Assembly: GCF_039531165.1 (NCBI RefSeq)
Contig: NZ_BAAAPN010000034.1
Location: 124,001-188,000 of the forward strand
Origin: Nostocoides_A vanveenii
Lineage (GTDB): Bacteria; Actinomycetota; Actinomycetes; Actinomycetales; Dermatophilaceae
Direction of reading: 5' to 3'
Length of the DNA: 64,000 nucleotides
Part shown: one piece after another, positions 53,048 to 61,272 of the stretch
How positions within the stretch are numbered: the stretch's first letter is position 1
How the letters are laid out: each line of letters starts with the position of its first letter
Notes under the pieces: generated by a model
Seen by the model: the letters and a program-made list of their open reading frames with translations, nothing else
Database searches by the model: none
What the model was told of the DNA's origin: nothing
Made by a program: the position numbers and the translations under genes

Positions 53048-54079
53048 GTGCACGTCATGCCAGGCAGGATCACCATCCGCGAGGTCGCCGACGCCGCTGG
53101 CGTCTCCCGCCAGACGGTGAGCAACTCCCTCATCCACCCCGAGCGCGTCAAAGCTCCCACCCTTGAGCGGGTCCGCCGCGTCATCGACGAGTTGGGCTAT
53201 CGCCCGTCCAACGCTGCCCAGACGCTGCGGTCGCAACGCACCGGGGCCGTCGGCTTCGAACTCAACGCGACCGGGGCAGGCCATCGCAACGCCGTCGCCT
53301 TCCCCTTCGTGCTGGCCCTGAGTGTCCACGCCGCGGCGCACGGCAGCCACATGGTCACCTTCGGCACCCACGACGCGCGACCGCTCCTCGCCGGCTACCA
53401 GGACATGGTTCGCGGTCAACTCGTCGACGCCTTCATCCTCGCCGACACCCACCCAGGCGACCCGCGTCCCCAATGGCTGGACGACCATCGCGTGCCGTAT
53501 GCCGCTTTCGGTCGCCTTTGGGGGCGCCCCGACATCACCTCCTGGGCCGACGTGGACGGGCATGACGGCGTCGGCCAGGCCGTTCGCCACCTGGTGGACG
53601 CTGGCTACGACCGCATCGGCTTCTTCGGGTGGCCGTCGGGCTCCGCGGTGGGCGACGACCGCCGCGCCGGGTGGGCGGACGCACTCGACGCCGCTGGCAT
53701 GCGGCCGGGCCCGGAGGGCGTGTCGAGCCAACGACTGCAGCCCGCGCTGGAGGCCGGGCGCGCACTGCTGGACCGGATCGGCAAGGGAAGCGCCATCGTC
53801 TGCGCGTCCGACCTCTTGGCGCTCGGGCTCGAGCGCGCCGCGAGCGAGCGAGGCTGGCGTATCGGCCCGGATATCGGCATTGTCGGCTTCGACGATTCGG
53901 CCCTGGCAGAACTCGCCGGCATCTCCTCGGTCGCGCAACCCCTCGACGCCGTGGCCGATCATCTCCTCGGTGTCGTCCATGAGCGGCTCGCCGGCGGCCG
54001 CGCCCCGGACACCGGCGCGCTATTCCAACCCCGGCTGGTCGCCCGCGCCAGCTCATCCCGCGACCCGCACGCCCCTTGA
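53048..54079 (+). CDS. LacI family transcriptional regulator
   Basis: A 343-residue LacI/GalR repressor. The HTH is at the extreme N-terminus (TIREVADAAGVSRQTVSNSL), followed by the hinge RPSNAAQTLRSQRTGAVGF and a periplasmic-binding-protein-like sensor domain (VPYAAFGRL, DNGIG-type DVDGHDGVG, IVGFDDSALAEL). GTG 53048 has GAGGAGGGA at the proper distance; ATG 53057 is less well placed. It sits between the debranching gene and the ABC operon, both of which carry its putative operator, so it is the local sugar-responsive repressor. Confidence 0.92.
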   Translation: MHVMPGRITIREVADAAGVSRQTVSNSLIHPERVKAPTLERVRRVIDELGYRPSNAAQTLRSQRTGAVGFELNATGAGHRNAVAFPFVLALSVHAAAHGSHMVTFGTHDARPLLAGYQDMVRGQLVDAFILADTHPGDPRPQWLDDHRVPYAAFGRLWGRPDITSWADVDGHDGVGQAVRHLVDAGYDRIGFFGWPSGSAVGDDRRAGWADALDAAGMRPGPEGVSSQRLQPALEAGRALLDRIGKGSAIVCASDLLALGLERAASERGWRIGPDIGIVGFDDSALAELAGISSVAQPLDAVADHLLGVVHERLAGGRAPDTGALFQPRLVARASSSRDPHAP

Positions 54080-54114
54080 CGTCCGCCGCATCGGGAGATC
54101 TCCCAGCGACCGTC

Positions 54115-54128
54115 TTTGAACGATCAAA
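54115..54128. promoter_or_regulatory. LacI-family operator 2 (ABC operon promoter)
   Basis: TTTGAACGATCAAA, a palindrome apart from the central bases, 37 bp upstream of the binding-protein ATG. It matches the site at 52937 on the other strand. Confidence 0.75.
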
Positions 54129-54165
54129 CCCTGTCCCCCACCACCCCCACCACAGAAGGAACATC

Positions 54166-55461
54166 ATGAATCGCACCGCCCGCCGCGGCACCACCTTGGC
54201 CATCGCCGCAATCGGTTCGCTGACCCTCGCTGCCTGCGGAGGTGGCGGCGGCTTCGAAACCAGCTCCAGCGCCACCGGCGGAGCGTCCTCCTCCGGAACC
54301 GCGTCCAGCGGCGAGACCTCAAGCGCCAGCGTCCCCACCGGGGCGGCACTGAAGATGCTCATCGCCTCCTCTGGCGATGCCGAGACCGCTGCGGTCAAGG
54401 CCGCCACCGATGCCTGGGGCAAGAAGACGGGCAACACCGTCGAGGTCACCGTCGCCTCGGACATGGACCAGGAACTGGCCCAGGGCTTCGCCGGCGGTAA
54501 CCCGGCCGACATCATGTACATGGATGCCGGCAAATTCGCGACCTTCGCCAAGCAGGGTTCGCTTGAGCCCTACGCCGACAAGATCGCCGACAACGACAAG
54601 TTCTACGAGTCGCTGCGCACCACCTTCACCTACGACGGCAAGCAGTACTGCGTGCCCAAGGACTTCTCCTCGCTCGCGCTGGAGATCAACACCGAGATGT
54701 GGAAGAAGGCCGGCCTGACCGATGCCGACATCCCCACTACCTGGGACCAGCTGGTCGCCGTCTCCAAGAAGCTGACGACCGACAAGGTTGCGGGTCTCGG
54801 CATCGGCGTCGGCATCGACCGCCTCGGCGCCTTCGTCGTCCAGAACGGCGGCTGGTGGCTCAACGCCGACAACACCGCGGGCGCCGCTGCCGACGCCAAG
54901 GTCACCGACGCCCTGAAGTTCGTCCAGGACAACGTCAAGGCCGGCAACTTCAAGATGTCGAACGACCTGGGCGTCGGTTGGGGCGGCGAGGCCTTCGGCA
55001 AGCAGCTCGCGGCCATGACCATCGAAGGCAACTGGATCAAGGGCGCGATGAAGAACGACTATCCGAAGGTCGGCTACAAGGTCGTCGAGATGCCCGCGGG
55101 AGCACAGAAGGGCACCTTGATGTTCACCCAGTGCTGGGCCCTGGCGACCGACTCCAAGAACAAGGACGCCGCGATCGACCTGATCAGTTCCTTGACGACG
55201 GTCGAGTCGCAGATGGCCTTTGCCGACGCCTTCGGCGTCATGCCGAGCCGCACCGACGCCGCGGACGCCTACAAGGCCAAGTTCCCCGAGGACGCCGCCT
55301 TCGTCGCCGGTGGTGAGTACGGCCACGGACCGATCAATGTCCCGGGCCTGACCGACGTCGTCGGCGAGCTCAACAGCCAGCTGGAGAAGATGGCCACCGC
55401 CGACATCGCCGGCGCCACCAAGTCCTTCGACGACAACGCAGCCTCCGCCATCGGCGGCTGA
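54166..55461 (+). CDS. Sugar ABC transporter substrate-binding lipoprotein (locus 2)
   Basis: A 431-residue family 1 solute-binding protein: lipobox LTLAAC, a Ser/Thr/Gly linker, then DQELAQGFAGGNPADIMYMD and TYDGKQYCVPKDFSSLALEI. It binds a carbohydrate outside the cell and feeds the permeases downstream. AGAAGGA precedes ATG 54166. The LacI-type operator lies just upstream, and the nearby debranching enzyme suggests an alpha-glucan-derived oligosaccharide (inference). Confidence 0.93.
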   Translation: MNRTARRGTTLAIAAIGSLTLAACGGGGGFETSSSATGGASSSGTASSGETSSASVPTGAALKMLIASSGDAETAAVKAATDAWGKKTGNTVEVTVASDMDQELAQGFAGGNPADIMYMDAGKFATFAKQGSLEPYADKIADNDKFYESLRTTFTYDGKQYCVPKDFSSLALEINTEMWKKAGLTDADIPTTWDQLVAVSKKLTTDKVAGLGIGVGIDRLGAFVVQNGGWWLNADNTAGAAADAKVTDALKFVQDNVKAGNFKMSNDLGVGWGGEAFGKQLAAMTIEGNWIKGAMKNDYPKVGYKVVEMPAGAQKGTLMFTQCWALATDSKNKDAAIDLISSLTTVESQMAFADAFGVMPSRTDAADAYKAKFPEDAAFVAGGEYGHGPINVPGLTDVVGELNSQLEKMATADIAGATKSFDDNAASAIGG

Positions 55462-55547
55462 TCCCTCTTGCGCACAACACCTTTCGCGGTCGGGCCGGGC
55501 TCTTCCACCGGCCCGACGGCGAACTGCACCTTTTGTTAGGAGGTCGT

Positions 55548-56642
55548 ATGGCACGCACCAAGTCCGGTGACCCGATGCGTCAACCGGTGGCCGGTTGGCT
55601 CTTCGTCACCCCGATGATCCTGATCCTGGGTCTCTTCCTCGTCATCCCGATCGTCATGGCCCTGTGGGTCTCGGTCAGCAACTGGACCGGGCGAGGATCG
55701 CCGTTCGGCGGCACCACCGAGTTCGTCGGCCTGAAGAACTACAGCGACCTCCTCACCAAGCAAGGCCTGGCCCGCCAGGACTTCATGACCTCGCTGCGTA
55801 ATACCTTCTACTACGTCTTGGGCGTGGTCCCGCTGCAGACCGCCATCGCGCTCCTGCTCGCGGTCCTGGTCAATCAGAAGTGGCTCAAGGGCCGCACCTT
55901 CTTCCGCACCGCCTTCTACTTCCCGTCGGTCGTCTCCTCAGTGGCGATCTCGTTGGTCTTCCTCTACCTCTTCGCCGGCACCGGTGCGATCAATGGCGTG
56001 CTGGCCTGGTTTGGCATCCACGGACCGAACTGGTTCGCCGACCCCCGCGGACTGATTCACCTCGCCGGTGACGGACTCGGGGTGTGGAATATCGACTCGC
56101 CACCCGCGGCACTGGCGGACACGAAGGTCATGAACCTCTCGCTCTGGGAATGGATCAAGGGGCCGAGCGTGGCACTCTCCGCCATCATGTTCCAGGTCAT
56201 CTGGACCACGGCCGGCACCTTCATGCTGATGTTCCTCGCGGCCCTCCAAGACCTGCCGACCGAAGTCGAGGAGGCGGCCATGGTGGACGGCGCCAATGCC
56301 CGTCAGCGTTTCTGGAATGTCACGATCCCGCACCTGCGTCCCACGATCTTGTTGGTGGTCACGCTCGGCGTGATCGGCACCTGGCAGGTCTTCGACCAGA
56401 TGTACATCATGGGTCAGGGCAAGCCCGCCAAGACAACGCTGACGCCCGCCTTCTTGTCCTATCAGGCCGCCTTCACCAACCAGAAGTGGGGCCAAGGCGC
56501 CGCGATGGCGTTCCTGCTCTTCCTGCTGATCTTCCTGATGACGCAGGCGCAGCGTTGGTTGTTGCGCGACAAGGACGAGGCGGCCACAAAGAAGGCCCAG
56601 CGTGCGGCACGGCGCGCGGCGAAGAAGGAGGTGACCGCATGA
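55548..56642 (+). CDS. Sugar ABC transporter permease (MalF-like, locus 2)
   Basis: A 364-residue permease with about six transmembrane segments, a periplasmic loop of about 60 residues (GPNWFADPRGLIHLAG) and the EAA loop VEEAAMVDGANARQRFWNV. The C-terminus is an unusual Lys/Arg/Ala-rich tail (KKAQRAARRAAKKE). TAGGAGG precedes ATG 55548. The stop overlaps the next ATG (ATGA). Confidence 0.93.
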   Translation: MARTKSGDPMRQPVAGWLFVTPMILILGLFLVIPIVMALWVSVSNWTGRGSPFGGTTEFVGLKNYSDLLTKQGLARQDFMTSLRNTFYYVLGVVPLQTAIALLLAVLVNQKWLKGRTFFRTAFYFPSVVSSVAISLVFLYLFAGTGAINGVLAWFGIHGPNWFADPRGLIHLAGDGLGVWNIDSPPAALADTKVMNLSLWEWIKGPSVALSAIMFQVIWTTAGTFMLMFLAALQDLPTEVEEAAMVDGANARQRFWNVTIPHLRPTILLVVTLGVIGTWQVFDQMYIMGQGKPAKTTLTPAFLSYQAAFTNQKWGQGAAMAFLLFLLIFLMTQAQRWLLRDKDEAATKKAQRAARRAAKKEVTA

Positions 56643-57577
56643 GTGACTCTCTCGGCGCCCAGGACGCCAGGATTACAGCGGCAGAGGGATCGGCGCTGAC
56701 CAAGGTGGAGACGACGGGGGCGCCCACGAGCGACGGCCAGCTTCTCGGTCGCTCGAGCGGCACCAAGAAGGCGCTCTTCTACACCCTGCTCGTGATGTTC
56801 GCGTTGATGTACATCTTCCCGTTCATCATCCAGTTGGTCACCTCGTTCAAGACGCAGTCGGACGCCACGGACAACCCGCTGAGCCTGATCCCCCACCCGG
56901 TCACGACCGACGCGATCTCCCGCCTCGCGGACACGAAGTTCCCCTTGTGGTTCTTCAACTCCTTCTGGGTGGCGATCATCGTCACCCTCGGGCGGGTCTT
57001 CTTCAACTCCCTCGCCGGGTATGCCCTGGCACGCCTGAAGTTCAAGGGCCGCGACGCCCTGTTCACCGCCGTCCTCGCGGTCATGGCCGTGCCCGGCATC
57101 GTCCTGCTGCTGCCGAAGTTCCTCGCGCTGAAGTACTACGGCATCTACAACACCCCGACGGCGCTCTTCTTGCCGCTCGTGTGTGACGCCGCCGGGGTCT
57201 TCATCATGAAGCAGTTCTTCGAGTCGATCCCCCCGTCGGTGGAGGAGGCGGCCCGCATCGATGGCGCCGGCACCTTCCGGACCTTCTGGTCGATCGTGCT
57301 GCCGATGGCGAAGCCGGCCCTCATCACGTTGACGATCCTCTCCTTCCAGGGCTCGTGGAACGAACTGGGGCACTTCATCATCGCCACCAACAAGGACAGC
57401 CTCTACACGCTGACACGCGGGATCGCCGGCTTTACCACCGGCGGCCTCGGGTCGGGCACGCAGTACCCCATCAAGATGGCGGCGGCCTTGATCATGACCG
57501 TCCCGACCGCGCTGGTCTTCATCCTCTTCCAGCGCTTCTTCACCCAGGGCGCCAACGCCGGCGCCGACAAGGGCTGA
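56639..57577 (+). CDS. Sugar ABC transporter permease (MalG-like, locus 2)
   Basis: A 312-residue permease with about six transmembrane segments after a 40-residue polar N-terminal extension; EAA loop VEEAARIDGAGTFRTFWSI. Translationally coupled to the MalF-like gene. As in locus 1, no ATPase gene is present, so both importers may use a common ATPase encoded elsewhere. Confidence 0.93.
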   Translation: MSDSLGAQDARITAAEGSALTKVETTGAPTSDGQLLGRSSGTKKALFYTLLVMFALMYIFPFIIQLVTSFKTQSDATDNPLSLIPHPVTTDAISRLADTKFPLWFFNSFWVAIIVTLGRVFFNSLAGYALARLKFKGRDALFTAVLAVMAVPGIVLLLPKFLALKYYGIYNTPTALFLPLVCDAAGVFIMKQFFESIPPSVEEAARIDGAGTFRTFWSIVLPMAKPALITLTILSFQGSWNELGHFIIATNKDSLYTLTRGIAGFTTGGLGSGTQYPIKMAAALIMTVPTALVFILFQRFFTQGANAGADKG

Positions 57578-57657
57578 TGCTGCCCCGTCCTCGCCGGGGA
57601 GACTAGGCGGGGAAGACAACGGAATGTTCGGGCCGGCCCACTCCGGTCCGAGGCCAG

Positions 57658-57690
57658 ACGGCCGCCGAACCGAACCGGTTCGGCGGCCGT
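57658..57690 (+). terminator. Strong hairpin terminator after ABC locus 2
   Basis: ACGGCCGCCGAACC pairs with GGTTCGGCGGCCGT in a 14-bp stem around a short loop, followed by TCCTTGT, 80 bp after the permease stop. Confidence 0.85.
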
Positions 57691-57733
57691 TCCTTGTCAC
57701 GGCCGCTAGCGGACGCTCCTTTGGTCACAGCCG

Positions 57734-58530
57734 TCAACGCACCGGGAGGCGTTTGACGCCGCGCTGGAAGTTGCTGCGCAGATAGGCCGGTTCACCAGCC
57801 AGCTCCAGCCACGCCGTCCGCGCGAGAAGAACCTCCAGCAGGGTCGCCATCTGCACGCGGGCGAGATCTGCCCCGAGGCAGGAGTGCGGGCCGTGGCCGA
57901 AGGCGAGATGCGGGCGGGCGGGTGAGCCGGCGGCATACCGGCGGATCTCGAAGCGGTCCGGATCGGGGAAGACGCTCTCGTCGCGATTGGCGGAATTGAA
58001 GGAGACACCAACCGTCTCGCCGGCCCGAATCCGTTGCCCCGCAATGGACACACCTCGGTGGTCGCCGTGCGCCGGAAAGTCATCACCGGCGTCCACCAGC
58101 GGAGCATCTCCTCGACCGTGCTGGCTATCAGCGACGGGTCCGCGCGCAGCGCTCGCTGCGGCTGCGGGTCGGCTAGCAGCGCCACCATCCCGCCTGGTAT
58201 GCCGTTGCGCACCTTCTCGTTGCCGGCCACCGCGAAGAGCCAGAAGAGGTTCTCGAACTCCTCGAGGCTGACCTCTCCCTCGTCGTCAGCGCAGGCGCGC
58301 ATGAGCAGGGACATGACATCGTCACCGGGGTCGGCGCGCTTCGCTGCGGCGAGCAGGTGGGCGTAGTAGTAGAGGTCGGGCATGCCAGCACGCGAGCGCG
58401 GGTCCGGCATCCCCGCCGCCGGGCGCTGGCCGCAGGGCGACGGCTTCGCGTGCCATCGCGGACGCGCATACGGCACGCCACTGGTGTAGGTGCCGGGGTC
58501 GTGCAGGAGGGCGGTATCGGCCGCCGTCAC
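57734..58530 (-). pseudogene. Cytochrome P450 remnant with internal deletion and frameshift
   Basis: It starts at GTG 58530 overlapping the hydrolase stop (GTGA) and reads a P450 N-terminal piece (ALLHDPGTYTSGVPYARP), then jumps after about 50 residues to the I-helix region (LYYYAHLLAAAKRADPGDD, LFWLFAVAGNEKVRNGI). Roughly 150 residues are missing. A GTGTGT run near 58048 breaks the frame in TATTEV; the second part has the haem-binding FGHGPHSCLGADLARVQ with its Cys. Without the missing core it cannot fold as a P450. Recent, since both pieces remain readable. Confidence 0.8.
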
Positions 58531-59279
58531 CCGAGGAAGGCGTTGATCTTCGTGGCGAGCGCGACCGGGGTCTCGAACATCGGATAGTGGCCGGCGTTCG
58601 GCATGACCTCGACCGAGCAATTGGGGAAGTAGGGCTTCCACGTCTGGTTCACCGTGGCCTCGCCCAAGGCTGGGTCGTGCTCGCCGGGGATGACGAGGAC
58701 CGGCAGATCCTTGCCCTCGACTTCGGCGAGGAAGTCGGGGCTGGTCCAGGCGACAACGGCACCACGGAAACCGTCAACGGTCGAGTGGACAAGTGACCAA
58801 TCGACGATCGCATTGACGAACTGCGGGGTGAGCCGATTGCCGGTCGTGAAATCGACAATCCCGTAGCGCTTCTCGCGAACGTCCGGGGCGCCGAAGAAGA
58901 GGTCGTGCCCGGCCTCATCGAGCGGGACCGGCTGCGCGCCCACCGGGGTGATGGCCACGAGCCGCTCGACCCGATCGGGTGCCTTGGCAAGGACGCGCAA
59001 TACCTCGGCGCCGCCCATCGAGTGCCCGACGAGGGAGAAGGTGTCGGCGCCAAGTTCATCGGCGAGGGCGAGGACATCGTCGGCGACTTCGTCGAGGGTG
59101 AACTCTCCGGCCTCTGCCATCCGAGCGCCATACCCGCGGTTGTCGGTGAAGACCCACGTCGCGGCCTCGGGGTCGAGGTAATCGGGGAAACTTCCCCACC
59201 CGTCGGCGGAGCCGAACCAGCCGTGGAGGAGGAAGACCGTCTTGGGGCCGTGGCCGATGGTGCGGTGCGGGATGGACAT
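58527..59279 (-). CDS. Alpha/beta hydrolase
   Basis: A 250-residue hydrolase of the epoxide hydrolase/haloperoxidase-like group: oxyanion region LLHGWFGSADGW, nucleophile GHSMGGAEVL, acid GEHDPALGE and base AGHYPMFETP. AAGGAG precedes ATG 59279. Its stop overlaps the start of the P450 remnant, so the two formed a translationally coupled pair, perhaps in a degradative pathway that is now broken. Confidence 0.88.
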   Translation of the reverse strand: MSIPHRTIGHGPKTVFLLHGWFGSADGWGSFPDYLDPEAATWVFTDNRGYGARMAEAGEFTLDEVADDVLALADELGADTFSLVGHSMGGAEVLRVLAKAPDRVERLVAITPVGAQPVPLDEAGHDLFFGAPDVREKRYGIVDFTTGNRLTPQFVNAIVDWSLVHSTVDGFRGAVVAWTSPDFLAEVEGKDLPVLVIPGEHDPALGEATVNQTWKPYFPNCSVEVMPNAGHYPMFETPVALATKINAFLG

Positions 59280-59440
59280 GGATGCTCCTTCGACGTCGAT
59301 GTCTCCTGGTGAATCTAGACCCGACCGATTCTCGGCTCTGACCGGGCATGGCCCACGGGCGTTGAGGATCGTGCCGAGAAAGGGCGTCCTTCGAATATCG
59401 GACAAGGAAATCGTGGGCGATTGGCGGATACTGGCTGGGA

Positions 59441-60058
59441 TTGCCACTAGCATCCTGTGTCAAAGGGCCGACGCGTGGCCACGGGTGGGAAGGGATCAGA
59501 CGCAGTGGAAGAGAACCAGGGGTTGGACCGACTCGGCGCACGGTGGCCAAGGGAGTGGCGTGGAGCGCACCGGCCGTAGCGGTCGTGGCCACGGCGCCGG
59601 CGTATGCCGCATCGGGACCTTCCCCCGTCATCACTTTCATCAAGGGGTGCAAGGCTCCAGGCAACTCGTGTCACTCGCCTTACACCAAGTCGTATGTGTT
59701 GTCCTTGAGCATCAAGAACCCCGACACGGTTCATGACATTTACATCTGCACGGCGACGATGACCACCAACCTCGCTGCTCAAACGCCGCCCATCGTGTTC
59801 ACGTGGCGTCCCCCCACGACCGGGTGCATCAAAATCCCCAAGAACTCGACGACGCCCATCGCCCTCGAGTTCACCAACAGCGCCAACAGCCAGAACCTGA
59901 CTTTCGACTTCACCCTGACGGTCACGTGGCGGCACACGTGCCCGTGTTCGAACGACACGCACGGTACACATCCCCCGGTCGTCGTCAAGGGTCACGTCGT
60001 GTCCACCGGACCGCAAGACTGTCCTTGCCCCACCGCCGGCTCGACACGGGTGGCCTGA
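59441..60058 (+). CDS. Secreted Cys-rich protein of unknown function
   Basis: A 205-residue exported protein: Arg-Arg near the start (TRRTVAKG), a hydrophobic core (VAWSAPAVAVVATAPAYA) and a likely cleavage at AYA-A, resembling actinobacterial Tat/Sec signals. The mature part, about 140 residues, is beta-rich with eight or more Cys residues (GCKAPGNSC, YICTAT, TGCIK, TCPCSN, DCPCP), many perhaps disulfide-linked. No family recognised. The only start in frame before the signal is TTG 59441, which is weak; GTG 59544 would remove the twin Arg. It ends at a bidirectional terminator against the PqqD gene. Confidence 0.65.
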   Translation: MPLASCVKGPTRGHGWEGIRRSGREPGVGPTRRTVAKGVAWSAPAVAVVATAPAYAASGPSPVITFIKGCKAPGNSCHSPYTKSYVLSLSIKNPDTVHDIYICTATMTTNLAAQTPPIVFTWRPPTTGCIKIPKNSTTPIALEFTNSANSQNLTFDFTLTVTWRHTCPCSNDTHGTHPPVVVKGHVVSTGPQDCPCPTAGSTRVA

Positions 60059-60071
60059 CAGGCAGGCCGCT

Positions 60072-60105
60072 AACGGTGCCGACGACTCAGGTCGTCGGCA
60101 CCGTT
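60072..60105. terminator. Bidirectional terminator hairpin
   Basis: A perfect 15-bp stem, AACGGTGCCGACGAC / GTCGTCGGCACCGTT, with loop TCAG, followed by TGTCTGTT. It lies between convergent genes and overlaps the last codons of the PqqD-like gene. Confidence 0.9.
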
Positions 60106-60377
60106 GTCTGTTGCCGAGGAATCAGCCCCTTGTCCGCGAGGTCGACCAGCACGACCCCAACCATGTCCCGCGCCTCGGACACCGGGACACCCACCTGCTG
60201 AGCTACCACGGCAGGGATGTCGGCGTCGCGAGCTAAGGCGAGCTGCCAGATCAGAGCACTGAGACTCGAAAGCGCATACGGGGATCCATCGGGGAGGGCG
60301 AGGACGTAGAACGTGGGCTCGGACCCGTCCGCACCGGGGTGGTCGACCCAGGCCCAGCGCTGCCGGCGGGCGGTCAT
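60087..60377 (-). CDS. PqqD-like protein (RiPP recognition element-like)
   Basis: A 96-residue PqqD-family protein (DGSPYALSSLSALIWQLAL, then ARDMVGVVLVDLADKGLI), the small winged-helix fold that delivers precursor peptides to modifying enzymes. ATG 60377 overlaps the stop of the nucleotidyltransferase (ATGA). No radical SAM, lasso cyclase or protease gene is in view. PqqD-like proteins with this partner also occur in polysaccharide loci, so peptide modification is only one option. The 3' end forms part of the terminator hairpin. Confidence 0.7.
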   Translation of the reverse strand: MTARRQRWAWVDHPGADGSEPTFYVLALPDGSPYALSSLSALIWQLALARDADIPAVVAQQVGVPVSEARDMVGVVLVDLADKGLIPRQQTTVPTT

Positions 60378-61261
60378 TTGTGTGCCCGGGCCGCGACGGC
60401 GCGCCGTGCCGCGTCCAGTTCGTTGTGGACGCGCACCCGGAGAGCACCCACATAATCCGCGGCGCTCGGACGATGGCCCAGGGAGCCCCGGAGACGGCCC
60501 AGCCGGGGCCCGATGAGCCGAAGTCCGACCCGAGCGCGCTCCCGAGCGGTCGGCTGCGCGCTGACCCAGGCCCACCACAACCGCGGTCGAGTGGCTTGCC
60601 GGGTGGCAAGCGCCTGCCACAGGCGATAGTCGCGCCGGTGCCGGAATCGCGCCAGCGCCCCGGTGCCGGCCGCCAGCGCAACTTCTGCGCCGAGCACCTC
60701 TGCACAGGCGCTGATGCGTGCTCGCTCGTCCGGGGTGGCCTCAGTCCACGCGCGACGGATGTCCTCGCTGAGCAGGTCGCCGCTGCGCACGGCATGGAGG
60801 ATCAGGATCAGTCGATGAGCGTCGCGGCTCGGAGCGGAGCACGCCACCCCGGCGATCGTGATCGGCATTCGGTCTTCCCACAGAGAGGCAAAGGCGGCAC
60901 CGGCCGTGACGCCGAATCCAGGAAAGGACCGGTGCAGGTCGACCGGAGCCAAGTGCGCGTGGACCAGCGTCGAGGCGTGCCCGAAGTTCGAGCCATCTTC
61001 AAAGCGGTAGCGCACAGACCATCCATGCGATCGCATTGCCCGGATCAGTCGATTCACCTGAGTCGGCCGCACAAGCACGTCGGCGTCGAAGCTGTCCCGG
61101 CGGCCCGCCGCCTCGCCTAGGCTCGGCTTGTGGACCAGGAGCACGGTGTCGAGGGCCGGGCCCTTGATGTGCAGCACGTCGATGCCTTCGGCGTCCGCGA
61201 TCGCCTGCACCGCCGCGTGGGCGAACTGCACCCCTACGGCAACGGGCATGACGATGCTCAC
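60374..61261 (-). CDS. Nucleotidyltransferase (NTP_transf_5-like)
   Basis: A 295-residue putative nucleotidyltransferase of the uncharacterised PF14907 type: HIKGPALDTVLL at 31-42, the metal pair Asp59-Asp61 in SFDADVLVRP, and a third acidic residue Asp108 in VDLHRSFPG. The Gly-Ser of classical transferases is KGPA here, as usual in the family. The substrate is unknown. It is coupled to the PqqD-like gene and divergent from an O-antigen-ligase-like gene with only 11 bp between starts. GTG 61261 is tentative; ATG 61249 is an alternative. Confidence 0.72.
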   Translation of the reverse strand: MSIVMPVAVGVQFAHAAVQAIADAEGIDVLHIKGPALDTVLLVHKPSLGEAAGRRDSFDADVLVRPTQVNRLIRAMRSHGWSVRYRFEDGSNFGHASTLVHAHLAPVDLHRSFPGFGVTAGAAFASLWEDRMPITIAGVACSAPSRDAHRLILILHAVRSGDLLSEDIRRAWTEATPDERARISACAEVLGAEVALAAGTGALARFRHRRDYRLWQALATRQATRPRLWWAWVSAQPTARERARVGLRLIGPRLGRLRGSLGHRPSAADYVGALRVRVHNELDAARRAVAARAHK

Positions 61262-61272
61262 GACGTGAGCCT

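Noticed and set aside
54115..54128. A FurA or other metal-regulator site
   Set aside because: It is paired with a second copy around the lacI gene and sits at sugar promoters, so a LacI operator explains it better.
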